In this document: piece after piece, positions 1 to 5,691 of the stretch | How the letters are laid out: the number at the start of each line of letters is the position of its first letter | Numbering within the stretch: position 1 is the stretch's first letter | NCBI GenBank assembly: GCA_964630025.1 | Contig: CAZVRG010000047.1 | Span: forward strand, 1 to 5,691 | Source of the DNA: VMFP01 sp964630025 | GTDB lineage: Bacteria; Patescibacteriota; Andersenbacteria; UBA10190; CAIZMI01 | DNA: 5,691 nt | Direction: 5' to 3' | Notes under the pieces: model-generated | Seen by the model: only the letters and a program-made list of their open reading frames with translations | The model's database searches: none | Told to the model about the DNA's origin: nothing | Program-made: the position numbers and the translations under genes

Positions 1-1164
1 CAGTTTGCGCAGTGCCTTGGCTTCGATCTGGCGAATGCGTTCGCGCGTGACGTCGAACTCCTTCCCCACTTCTTCGAGGGTGTGATGAATGCCGTCTTTC
101 AAGCCGAAACGCATTTCGAGAATCTTCTGCTCGCGCGGCGACAGATCTTTGAGGACATCGCGCACGTGCTCCGCGAGAATCTGCCTCGACGCGGCCTCAT
201 CGGGTGGCGTGGCTTCTTCATCCTCGATGAAATCGCCCAGCGTGCTGTCTTCATCTTCGTCACCGACCGTCTGGTCAATGGACACCGTCTCCTGTGAAAT
301 CTTCATGATGTGCTGGACCTTTTCCGTGGGCAGCCCCATTTCCATGGCGATTTCTTCGGGCAGCGGGTCGCGGCCGAGATCCTGTAACAGACGACGCTGC
401 ACCTGCGTGAACTTGTTGATGGTTTCCACCATGTGCACGGGAATACGGATGGTGCGCGACTGGTCCGCAAGCGCGCGGGTGATCGCCTGCCGAATCCACC
501 ACGTGCCGTACGTGGAGAACTTGTATCCCTTGCGATAATCAAATTTGTCGACAGCGCGGAAAAGCCCAAGGTTGCCCTCTTGAATCAAGTCGAGGAGCGA
601 CAGGTTTTTCCGGCCCGTGTATTTCTTGGCAATGCTGACGACCAGCCGAAGGTTCGCTTCCGCAAGACGCTTGCGGGCTTCTTGATCGCCCTGCTCCGCG
701 CGTTTCGCGAGCTCTACTTCTTCATCGGATTTCAGCAGTGGCACCTTGCCGATTTCACGGAGATACATCTGCACGGAGTCGTTGGAAATATCACTGATAT
801 CAATAATGTTATTTTCCCACGCGCTTCGTCCTTTCGCCTTCGTGGGACGCTCTCCCTTTTCCGGCTTCACCTTTTCCAACGTCTGCGGCGGCTCATATTC
901 GATGAGGGACGCGGCGGGTTCTTCCACGCGCACGCCACGCTTCGCCAGTGCGTCGTAGACCGTTTCTAATCCGAGAAGATCTTCTTCCACATTGGGAATC
1001 GCCCGAAGAATTTCATCTTCGGTCACAAAACCGGCGTACTGGCCCTTTCGAAGCAGCTCGCGGACGGACGCGGAGGTAAGAATATCCTCCGACGTGTGGA
1101 GCTTCTTGATACCCCGACGGGACGGAGATTTTTTCGCAGTGCGGACGCGCTTTTTCGTCGCCAC
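1..1164 (-). CDS. rpoD: RNA polymerase primary sigma factor RpoD/SigA (3' end beyond the window)
   Basis: This is the housekeeping sigma-70 subunit that directs core RNA polymerase to -10/-35 promoters. 388 codons are visible and the gene is cut at position 1, probably only about 15-20 residues before its end. From the GTG start: a Lys/Arg-rich N-terminus; a short region 1.1-like segment (about 27-80); region 1.2 (DSVQMYLREIGKVPLL, about 129-144); region 2 from about 172, with DLIQEGNLGLFRAVDKFDY and YKFSTYGTWWIRQAITRA, including the adjacent tryptophans 222-223 and Gln226/Thr229 used in -10 recognition; an acidic region 3.2 finger (about 296-323); and region 4 with SPREQKILEMRFGL and the -35-binding helix-turn-helix VTRERIRQIEAKALRKL. 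There is no large insertion between 1.2 and 2.1. No ATG is available: the frame opens after the dnaG stop, and the candidates are GTG at 1164 (chosen because it begins VATKKRVRTAKK) or TTG at 1179. Neither has a Shine-Dalgarno sequence. It is probably co-transcribed with dnaG. Confidence 0.97.
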   Translation of the reverse strand, partial: MATKKRVRTAKKSPSRRGIKKLHTSEDILTSASVRELLRKGQYAGFVTEDEILRAIPNVEEDLLGLETVYDALAKRGVRVEEPAASLIEYEPPQTLEKVKPEKGERPTKAKGRSAWENNIIDISDISNDSVQMYLREIGKVPLLKSDEEVELAKRAEQGDQEARKRLAEANLRLVVSIAKKYTGRKNLSLLDLIQEGNLGLFRAVDKFDYRKGYKFSTYGTWWIRQAITRALADQSRTIRIPVHMVETINKFTQVQRRLLQDLGRDPLPEEIAMEMGLPTEKVQHIMKISQETVSIDQTVGDEDEDSTLGDFIEDEEATPPDEAASRQILAEHVRDVLKDLSPREQKILEMRFGLKDGIHHTLEEVGKEFDVTRERIRQIEAKALRKL

Positions 1165-1188
1165 AGAATGTTCTGACAAGAATAAGGG

Positions 1189-3039
1189 TTACCACTCAAC
1201 ACGCTCGGCCCGGGCGAGATCCGCGGCCACCGCGGTAATCTCTTGGAGCAGGTGTGGGCGCTCGGCTGCGGATGCGGCACGGAGCTGTTCCGTCAGCTGC
1301 CGCAAATCTCTCCGACGACTGGTAAGAAGAAGTTCGCGGATGAGCGTGAGCGCCTCCCGGGCCGGGTTCCACTCTTCGCGCTCGCGCTCTACTTCCACCA
1401 TGAACGCAAGAAGCTCGAGTGAACGCCGAAGGTCTGCAGGAAGAATGTCACCGAGACGAGCAAGCGGGGTGCGTGTCTCCACTGCGGTTCCACGCTCCGC
1501 CGGTGTACTCGAAGAATCCTCCGGACTCCTTGGTTGAGCACGCTCACGACTATACCAGGTTTTGAGTGCAGTGTACAAGGTGCGGGATTGGGGACCTTCC
1601 AGGGCGGTTTCTGGGAGCAGTTCCGCGGCCTTCGGGATGAGATCGGGGTCCGCGAGCAGGAGTGCGAGCAAACGCTCTTCCCGTTGGATGTGGAGCTGCA
1701 GTGGGGACGCCGTCGCGTGCGGGGCAGAGGACGCAGGCACACCCTCTCTGCGCGGAGCGGCCAGCGTCGAGAGACGCTTCAGCTCTCCATAGATGAAGCG
1801 TGGATCGATGTGGAGCGCCGATGCCAGCTGCTGCGCATATTCTCCCGCCACCACCTGGTCACGCACCTTGGCAATGATCGGGAGAAGATCGGCCGCGATG
1901 GCTTTCTTGCCTTCCGCTGAGTTTGCGCCTGCTATCTTTTGTGCCCGCCGAAGAAAAAACGGAAACATGTCTTCGCGCTGCTCAATGGCGGCACGCCACG
2001 CAGCAGGATGTTCCAACGCAAGATCTGCCGGATCTTTCTCGTCTGGAAGCACTACAACAGAAATGTGAAACCCCCCCGCAAGGGCAAGATCAACGGCACG
2101 GCGCGTTGCAGCATCTCCTCCCGCATCCGCATCAAACGCGAACGCGAGACGATCGGTGAAACGGCGAAGGAGGAGAAGATGCTCTTCCGTCAGTGCGGTG
2201 CCGGATGTGGCGACAACGTTCCGCACGCCCATCTGATGCGACAGAATCACATCGGTGTATCCTTCGACCAACACGGCAATGTTTTCCTTGCGAATCGTAT
2301 CCTTGCCGCGATCAAGACCGTAGAGCACGCGGCTCTTTGTGTAGAGCGCGGTTTCCGGCGAGTTGATGTATTTTGGCGCATCCGGACGATGCTCGCCGAA
2401 CACACGGCCGGCGAGGCCGATCACCGACCCATGTGCATCAGTCAGTGGGAACACGATGCGCCCATGAAAAAATTCAAAATCTCGAGATTGTCCTCGGCGG
2501 AAAACACCGGCGCGCAGAAAATCATCACTGGTCACGCCACGCTCTCCCGCTTTCTGCACGAGCGGAGAATGCGATGGCGGACAGTACCCGAGTCGCCATT
2601 CCTTGATGGTTTCGGGATTGAGGCCGCGGTCTTCGAGATATGCGCGCGCGGCCCGTCCATCCGCCGTGTCGAGAAGAATGCGGTGATAAAACATTGTGGC
2701 GAGATCGAGTGCTTCACGAAGACGTTCCTTTTCTTCGCGCCGTTCCGGATGCTCTGTGGTAATCTGCACGCCCGCGCGCTGCGCAAGCACGCGAAGCGCT
2801 TCGGGAAAACTCATGCCCTCCCGCTTCATCAACCACGTAAAAATATCCCCTGACTCCGAGCATCCAAAGCAGTGAAACATCTGCCGGACGGGGCTCACCA
2901 TGAAACTCGGTGTGTCCTCTTCGTGGAAAGGACACCGTGCTTTGAAATTCGCTCCCGCGCGCTTCAGCGTGAGGCTTTCTCCAATAAGCCCCACAATATC
3001 AATACGCTCCTTGATGAGATCCGTGGAAGCGTCGCGCAT
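1189..3039 (-). CDS. dnaG: DNA primase DnaG
   Basis: DnaG makes the RNA primers for replication and works with the replicative helicase at the fork. The product is 616 residues, slightly longer than usual. The N-terminus matches the family (DLIKERIDIVGLIGESLTLK), supporting the ATG at 3039. Domains seen: a CHC2 zinc-binding domain with Cys36, His39, Cys57 and Cys60 (CPFHEEDTPSF ... FHCFGC); the RNA-polymerase-like basic core (GRIVFPLTDAHGSVIGLAGR, 193-212; KYINSPET, then KSRVLYGLD to 243); a TOPRIM domain with VLVEGYTDVI (Glu259) and AFDADAGGDAA (Asp303, Asp305), followed by DEKDPADL; and a divergent C-terminal helicase-binding domain from about 450. A Ser/Pro/Glu-rich stretch at about 499-530 looks like a flexible insertion in that last domain. 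The bases before the ATG (CAAAACCCTCC) are not Shine-Dalgarno-like. The gene ends in TAA, 24 bp before the rpoD GTG and 9 bp before the alternative TTG. A structured 140-bp leader separates it from cca upstream. Confidence 0.97.
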   Translation of the reverse strand: MRDASTDLIKERIDIVGLIGESLTLKRAGANFKARCPFHEEDTPSFMVSPVRQMFHCFGCSESGDIFTWLMKREGMSFPEALRVLAQRAGVQITTEHPERREEKERLREALDLATMFYHRILLDTADGRAARAYLEDRGLNPETIKEWRLGYCPPSHSPLVQKAGERGVTSDDFLRAGVFRRGQSRDFEFFHGRIVFPLTDAHGSVIGLAGRVFGEHRPDAPKYINSPETALYTKSRVLYGLDRGKDTIRKENIAVLVEGYTDVILSHQMGVRNVVATSGTALTEEHLLLLRRFTDRLAFAFDADAGGDAATRRAVDLALAGGFHISVVVLPDEKDPADLALEHPAAWRAAIEQREDMFPFFLRRAQKIAGANSAEGKKAIAADLLPIIAKVRDQVVAGEYAQQLASALHIDPRFIYGELKRLSTLAAPRREGVPASSAPHATASPLQLHIQREERLLALLLADPDLIPKAAELLPETALEGPQSRTLYTALKTWYSRERAQPRSPEDSSSTPAERGTAVETRTPLARLGDILPADLRRSLELLAFMVEVEREREEWNPAREALTLIRELLLTSRRRDLRQLTEQLRAASAAERPHLLQEITAVAADLARAERVEW

Positions 3040-3056
3040 GGAGGGTTTTGCGAGCG

Positions 3057-3069
3057 TACCCCGTTAGAA
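3057..3069 (-). repeat. 13-bp shared upstream motif, copy 1 (dnaG)
   Basis: Minus-strand TTCTAACGGGGTA, ending 17 nt before the dnaG ATG. It is identical over 13 bases to the copy at 5140-5152. Most of it (3059-3069) lies in the start-proximal arm of the long inverted repeat, where TTCTA pairs with the TAGAA at 3146-3142. Confidence 0.5.
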
Positions 3070-3152
3070 GCCTCTTGGAAATAGGATAGACAGCTATTCC
3101 CGTTTCCTCCAATAAGCGGTAACGAGAGATTCCTGTAGGGCTTCTACCGGGG
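3059..3152 (-). promoter_or_regulatory. Long imperfect inverted repeat; candidate RNA stem in the dnaG leader
   Basis: In the minus-strand RNA, 3152-3139 (CCCCGGTAGAAGCC) can pair with 3072-3059 (GGCTTCTAACGGGG). That is 13 Watson-Crick pairs in 14 positions, with one G-A mismatch (3147 against 3064). The arms enclose 66 nt containing a smaller hairpin at 3077-3100, so the whole could fold as a branched structure ending 19 nt before the dnaG start codon. The match is seen directly. Its function is unknown: it could attenuate or stabilise dnaG-rpoD mRNA made from upstream, or the arms could be DNA half-sites for a regulator. It does not resemble a riboswitch class I recognise. Confidence 0.5.
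3083..3112 (-). promoter_or_regulatory. Weak candidate sigma-70 promoter for dnaG
   Basis: Minus-strand TTGGAG (3112-3107) and TATCCT (3088-3083) are 18 bp apart, resembling -35 and -10 boxes with 3/6 and 4/6 matches. Transcription would start near 3076, giving a leader of about 37 nt and leaving out the distal arm of the inverted repeat. An alternative -10 is TACGCT (3058-3053), which overlaps the 13-bp motif. Both are weak. Confidence 0.2.
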
Positions 3153-3179
3153 GGGCCGTACCGCGGTCTTCCACGCACG

Positions 3180-4646
3180 TCAACTGCGGAGCGTTGTGAG
3201 CCGCTTCAAGACATCCTGTGCATCGTTTGCGCCCTTCAGTTGTGCGAGAAGATCTTCGCGCGTCATATCGTGTTCTTCCCGCAGTCGTTCGGCCGCACGA
3301 AGAATCGTGCCGTAGATCGGGCCAGAAGGAATGCCCAGCGCAGCGAGGTCTGCGCCCGTGAGGATCGGCTCCGGCACTGCATGCAACATGCCAAGCGCTT
3401 CTGCACGGGCACGGAATTCCGCAACAAGTGCTGGGGTCTCTGCTTCTGGCGACGTGCCCCGGCCGCGATGGTCTGCCTCTGCAACAAGAGAGAGCAGGAA
3501 AAGCGTTGCGGGAGAGAGACGCCGCGCAAGCGCAACAAATCGCCCGTCCCCGACACGCTCACCTTGTTTCTGCGCTTGGGAGAAATGCAGCGGCTGCAGA
3601 TGCTCGCGCACGAGCCGCACCACGCATTCGGTGGTCTTTTTCCCTGCCGCGATTGCGGTCAGAAATGTTCGCGTGGGTTTGACCGTTGCGGCATCGTGCC
3701 CCGCACTGCGCAAGACGCCATCACGTTCGACTGTGGTGGTCGCCTTCCCGAGATCATGACAGAGCGTCGCAAGCAGCACGATCCACTGCGTGTCTGCATC
3801 GAACTGTTGTTCGCGCACGAGCTGCGCGGCAACATCCACGGCCAGCCGCGTGTGCGTCCACACGTCTCCTTCGGCGTGCCATGCCGAATTTTGCTGCGTG
3901 CCGGCGAGCGCGTGAAACTCCGGATGCAGCACGTTGAACACGCCCCAGTCCATGAGCAGCGCGAGGCCACGCGACGGTTGCACGGGGCGCGTGAGAAGTT
4001 TTCTCCACTCTTCCCCGATGCGCTCGCGATGAAGATCGTGTAACGACGGAACAGTGGCACGAATAATTTTTTCGCTGTCCGGATCAATCGTCAGCTCGAA
4101 TTGCGCCGCAAACACGGCAGCGCGCAGAACGCGCAGCGGATCTTCGCCGAAATGCTCGCCATCCACAACGCGCAAGATTCCGTTTTCAAGATCCGCGCGT
4201 CCCTGCATAGGATCGAGAATGTCACCGGTCAGCGGATCCTCCGCAATGGCATTCATGGTGAAGTCGCGCCGGCGCGCGGCGTCTTCCGGCGTCATTGCCG
4301 GATCAACCCCAACGGCAAATCCCCGATGGCCGGGAGCAACTTTTGATTCGCGTCGGGGGAGAGAGATGTGAAGAGTGAGATCCGCCTTCGCCCCGGCTTC
4401 GGCGGATCTTCGTTCGCTGGGGCGAACTTCGAGAACACCAAAGGCCTTTCCAACATCTTTTGCCGTACCGAGCGTGTCCGCGATATCCGACACAACCTGT
4501 GGCGCAAGTCCGTATACCTCGATATCAAAATCCGTGGGCCTGCGCTGCAGCAATCGATCGCGCACCGCCCCGCCAATCAGTAATGCTCGCCCGCCGGCAT
4601 CACGGACGCTTTCCGCCAAGCGCAGGACGGGCTTCGGCAGCGTCAT
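3180..4646 (-). CDS. cca: CCA-adding tRNA nucleotidyltransferase with HD domain
   Basis: The enzyme builds or repairs the 3'-CCA end of tRNAs from CTP and ATP. The product is 488 residues, against about 412 for E. coli Cca. The N-terminal polymerase-beta-type nucleotidyltransferase head shows LIGGAVRD (23-30), DFDIEVYG with metal-binding Asp39 and Asp41, a likely third acidic residue at Asp89 (KADLTLHISLPRRE), RRRDFTMNAI (125-134), DPMQGRADLENGILR, and EDPLRVLRAAVFAAQF (168-183), which corresponds to the EDxxR nucleotide-selecting motif. The middle carries an HD phosphohydrolase-like domain with His265, the pair His297-Asp298 (LCHDLGK), His317 and Asp392 (EADHRGRG), arranged as in E. coli-type Cca, so phosphatase or phosphodiesterase activity is possible. 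A poly(A) polymerase is the main alternative, since the two are hard to separate by sequence. It ends in TGA. Its ATG overlaps the stop of the membrane protein gene as ATGA, which suggests translational coupling; no Shine-Dalgarno sequence is visible. Confidence 0.92.
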   Translation of the reverse strand: MTLPKPVLRLAESVRDAGGRALLIGGAVRDRLLQRRPTDFDIEVYGLAPQVVSDIADTLGTAKDVGKAFGVLEVRPSERRSAEAGAKADLTLHISLPRRESKVAPGHRGFAVGVDPAMTPEDAARRRDFTMNAIAEDPLTGDILDPMQGRADLENGILRVVDGEHFGEDPLRVLRAAVFAAQFELTIDPDSEKIIRATVPSLHDLHRERIGEEWRKLLTRPVQPSRGLALLMDWGVFNVLHPEFHALAGTQQNSAWHAEGDVWTHTRLAVDVAAQLVREQQFDADTQWIVLLATLCHDLGKATTTVERDGVLRSAGHDAATVKPTRTFLTAIAAGKKTTECVVRLVREHLQPLHFSQAQKQGERVGDGRFVALARRLSPATLFLLSLVAEADHRGRGTSPEAETPALVAEFRARAEALGMLHAVPEPILTGADLAALGIPSGPIYGTILRAAERLREEHDMTREDLLAQLKGANDAQDVLKRLTTLRS

Positions 4647-5128
4647 GATGTGTCTGCTGCTGTCGCGCGACGACGCACTGTACCTGCAACCAATTCAACC
4701 ATCACAGGAAGCTCGAGATAATCAATGAAGATCGCGAGCCATGCGAGGAGAGGGACGAGCGCTGTCGCTGTTGTCCCCGCAAGTGTCGTCAGGACAAATT
4801 CGTCCGTAATCCAGAAGAGGTGAAACCATTGCACGTTGAGAAATGCGAGGTAGAGGAGATCGCGAGTCCGACGCGTTCGCCGAAACGAATCTACATACAC
4901 GAGCGACACGCTGACGAGCGCGGGAATTTCCGTGTAGTCGACAAGCGTAAGGAGAAGACGCGCCAAGGGGAGCTCCGCAAAGACCGCGGGAATGCCGAAG
5001 AGCCGTGGAAACACCACGTCCACCGTGAGCCAGATCAGGTGAATAACCTGTAGCGGAAATAAGACCGCTGCAATGGAAAGATTCCAGCGACGCAGCGTAT
5101 CACGCCGTTCCAGAAGCCAGGAGAACAT
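4643..5128 (-). CDS. Four-helix membrane protein of unknown function, internally duplicated
   Basis: I cannot assign a named family. The 161-residue product has a short basic N-terminus (LERRDTLRR), about four hydrophobic segments (roughly 17-40, 54-80, 90-115, 121-148) and a basic tail (VRRR), which fits an inner-membrane protein with cytoplasmic ends. The two halves are related: QVIHLIWLTVD (27-37) matches QWFHLFWITDE (100-110), and LVDYTEIPALV (62-72) matches FIDYLELPVMV (134-144), with an offset of 72-73 residues. Conserved polar residues within or beside membrane helices (His30/His103, Trp33/Trp106, Thr35/Thr108, Asp64/Asp136, Glu67/Glu139) suggest a buried functional site, possibly for ligand, metal or proton handling, but this is a guess. 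The ATG at 5128 lies 7 bases from a TATAGT box and lacks a ribosome-binding site. It is the first gene of the probable cca operon, but nothing ties its function to tRNA maturation. Confidence 0.85.
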   Translation of the reverse strand: MFSWLLERRDTLRRWNLSIAAVLFPLQVIHLIWLTVDVVFPRLFGIPAVFAELPLARLLLTLVDYTEIPALVSVSLVYVDSFRRTRRTRDLLYLAFLNVQWFHLFWITDEFVLTTLAGTTATALVPLLAWLAIFIDYLELPVMVELVAGTVRRRATAADTS

Positions 5129-5135
5129 GCTGTCT

Positions 5136-5164
5136 ACTATACCCCGTTAGAAACGTTCTACGAA
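5136..5164 (-). promoter_or_regulatory. Candidate promoter giving a leaderless mRNA for the 4643-5128 gene
   Basis: TATAGT (5141-5136, minus strand) matches the TATAAT consensus at 5 of 6 bases. The best -35 at 17-bp spacing is the weak TTCGTA (5164-5159). Exactly seven bases (AGACAGC) lie between the -10 and the ATG, so the usual initiation distance would place +1 at or next to the start codon. Confidence 0.5.
5140..5152 (-). repeat. 13-bp shared upstream motif, copy 2 (membrane protein gene)
   Basis: Minus-strand TTCTAACGGGGTA, identical to 3069-3057, ending 11 nt before the ATG at 5128. Its last two bases are the first two of the TATAGT -10 box. With the sequence just upstream it forms a small dyad: CGTAGAA (5162-5156) can pair with TTCTAACG (5152-5145) with one bulged A and a loop of three bases. 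Confidence 0.5.
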
Positions 5165-5233
5165 AAAGTTTGTCAGGTATCCGTACACCCAAGAGCTCGA
5201 CAGCTATCCGCATGCATGTCATAGAAAGAAGAG

Positions 5234-5691
5234 ATGTCGACGCTGTTGCTCTTCCTCGCCGTAGGTGTCCTGTGTGTTGCTGGACTCATCGGCACGATCG
5301 TTCCGGGACTGCCCGGCATCACGCTCATCTACGCGGGTATTCTTCTCTATGCCGTGATGACCGGTTTTGATCATATTTCTGTACCCGCCGTTGTCATCAT
5401 GGGCGTGGTAACCGTGCTCGCTCTTGCCGCGGGCTATGTCGGTTCTGCGGCGGGCAGTCGTCTAGGCGGCGGGAAACGATGGGCCATTGCGGGAACATTT
5501 GTCGGTGCTATTGTGGGCGCGTTGAGCGGTGGCCCCGTCGGCCTCTTTACCGGTGCGTTCCTTGGCGCGCTGCTTGGCGCGCTTATCGAAGGCCATCAGG
5601 GCACGGATGCGACGAAGATTGCTGTCTATTCCGTTCTCGGCGTTCTGGGGGCGACGATCATGCAGTTTTTTCTTGGCGTCGCACTCATCAT
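5234..5691 (+). CDS. DUF456 family membrane protein (3' end beyond the window)
   Basis: 152 residues are visible and no stop is reached. The family is usually about 150-170 residues, so the gene is probably almost complete. The N-terminal hydrophobic hairpin with the GTIVPGLPG turn (20-28), followed by LIYAGILLYA, is the hallmark of DUF456 (PF04306). The rest is very glycine- and alanine-rich, with repeated small-residue spacing (AAGYVGSAAGSRLGGGKR, then GTFVGAIVGALSGGPVG and GAFLGALLGALIEG), giving about five or six tightly packed membrane segments. The family's function is unknown. The ATG at 5234 is preceded by purine-rich AGAAAGAAGAG, a poor Shine-Dalgarno match lying too close to the start. 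The nearest upstream in-frame ATG, at 5216, is followed at once by TAG, so this start is well supported. It is transcribed away from the cca operon, and shared control through 5129-5233 is possible. Confidence 0.85.
   Translation, partial: MSTLLLFLAVGVLCVAGLIGTIVPGLPGITLIYAGILLYAVMTGFDHISVPAVVIMGVVTVLALAAGYVGSAAGSRLGGGKRWAIAGTFVGAIVGALSGGPVGLFTGAFLGALLGALIEGHQGTDATKIAVYSVLGVLGATIMQFFLGVALI

Larger units (their letters stand above)
3040..3179 (-). promoter_or_regulatory. Leader/intergenic region upstream of dnaG-rpoD
   Basis: This 140-bp gap between the cca stop and the dnaG start has no plausible gene. It holds a long inverted repeat (3059-3072 with 3139-3152), an internal hairpin (GGAAATAG 3077-3084 with CTATTCC 3094-3100, one bulged A), a run of seven C on the minus strand (3155-3149), and one copy of a 13-bp motif shared with the region upstream of the membrane protein gene. 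No stem followed by a U tract is visible, so there is no standard intrinsic terminator for cca. It probably either carries the dnaG-rpoD promoter or acts as an RNA control element in a read-through transcript. Confidence 0.5.
5129..5233. promoter_or_regulatory. Divergent intergenic region between the membrane protein and DUF456 genes
   Basis: The 105 bp must hold start signals for both directions. Leftward there is a good -10 (TATAGT, 5141-5136) preceded by the 13-bp motif and a small dyad. Rightward, TCGACA (5197-5202) and CATAGA (5220-5225), 17 bp apart, form a possible promoter with a strong -35 (5/6) and a poor -10 (3/6). A 9-mer, ATAGCTGTC on the minus strand, occurs here (5207-5199) and in the dnaG leader (3097-3089). 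Confidence 0.45.

Noticed and set aside
433..969. Plus-strand open frame (178 codons) opposite rpoD
   Set aside because: It is antisense to sigma regions 1-3, whose conservation explains the open frame.
1939..2853. Long plus-strand open frame (304 codons) opposite dnaG
   Set aside because: It is antisense to a primase with intact zinc, TOPRIM and basic-core motifs. The conceptual protein shows no domain or membrane pattern, and such frames are common opposite GC-rich genes.
3139..3179. Possible intrinsic terminator after cca
   Set aside because: GC-rich dyads such as ACCGCGGT and a C7 run exist, but no stem is followed by a U tract on the minus strand.
3240..4043. Plus-strand open frame (267 codons) opposite cca
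   Set aside because: It is Arg/Cys/His-rich, shows no recognisable motif and lies fully inside the well-supported cca gene.
3180..4645. Alternative genetic code with TGA read as glycine, as in some candidate phyla
   Set aside because: TGA falls at the expected ends of cca and the membrane protein gene, and all the complete genes read through without internal TGA.
3089..5207. Second shared word ATAGCTGTC (minus strand) at 3097-3089 and 5207-5199
   Set aside because: Only 9 bases, at different spacing to the 13-bp motif (19 versus 46 nt), and plausible by chance. It is noted but not claimed as an element.
5129..5233. Replication origin or attachment site at the strand switch
   Set aside because: No DnaA-box cluster, AT-rich unwinding region, tRNA end or direct-repeat pair is visible; it looks like a normal divergent promoter region.

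Overview
The window looks like a conserved bacterial housekeeping locus. On the minus strand, in transcription order, it carries an unnamed four-helix membrane protein gene (5128-4643), a CCA-adding tRNA nucleotidyltransferase with an HD domain (4646-3180), DNA primase dnaG (3039-1189), and the primary sigma factor rpoD (from about 1164, running off the window at position 1 a few residues before its end). A divergent plus-strand gene for a glycine-rich DUF456-family membrane protein starts at 5234 and runs off the right edge. The dnaG-rpoD pair is the core of the classical macromolecular-synthesis operon. Here rpsU is absent and a tRNA-maturation gene sits upstream.

Organism: the DNA is GC-rich by eye and standard genetic code fits (TGA ends two genes, TAA ends dnaG). 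No minus-strand gene has a convincing Shine-Dalgarno sequence, rpoD starts with GTG or TTG, and the sigma factor has no large insertion between regions 1.2 and 2.1. Together with the style of the RpoD and membrane-protein sequences this suggests a Patescibacteria/CPR-type bacterium, but that is an inference; only 'bacterium' is secure. There are no mobile elements, tRNAs, rRNAs or CRISPR arrays.

Layout: 1-1164 rpoD (minus, partial); 1165-1188 short gap; 1189-3039 dnaG (minus); 3040-3179 a 140-bp leader with striking inverted repeats; 3180-4646 cca (minus); 4643-5128 membrane protein (minus, 4-bp ATGA overlap with cca); 5129-5233 divergent intergenic region; 5234-5691 DUF456 gene (plus, partial).

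The most unusual signals are non-coding. The dnaG leader contains 14-nt arms (3059-3072 and 3139-3152) that match at 13 of 14 positions, enclosing a smaller hairpin. Its start-codon-proximal arm contains most of a 13-bp sequence that recurs exactly (3057-3069 and 5140-5152), each time just upstream of a minus-strand start codon and each time able to pair with an upstream GTAGAA. At the second copy the motif runs into a TATAGT -10 box seven bases from the ATG, which would give a leaderless mRNA. The membrane protein is itself built from two clearly related halves.
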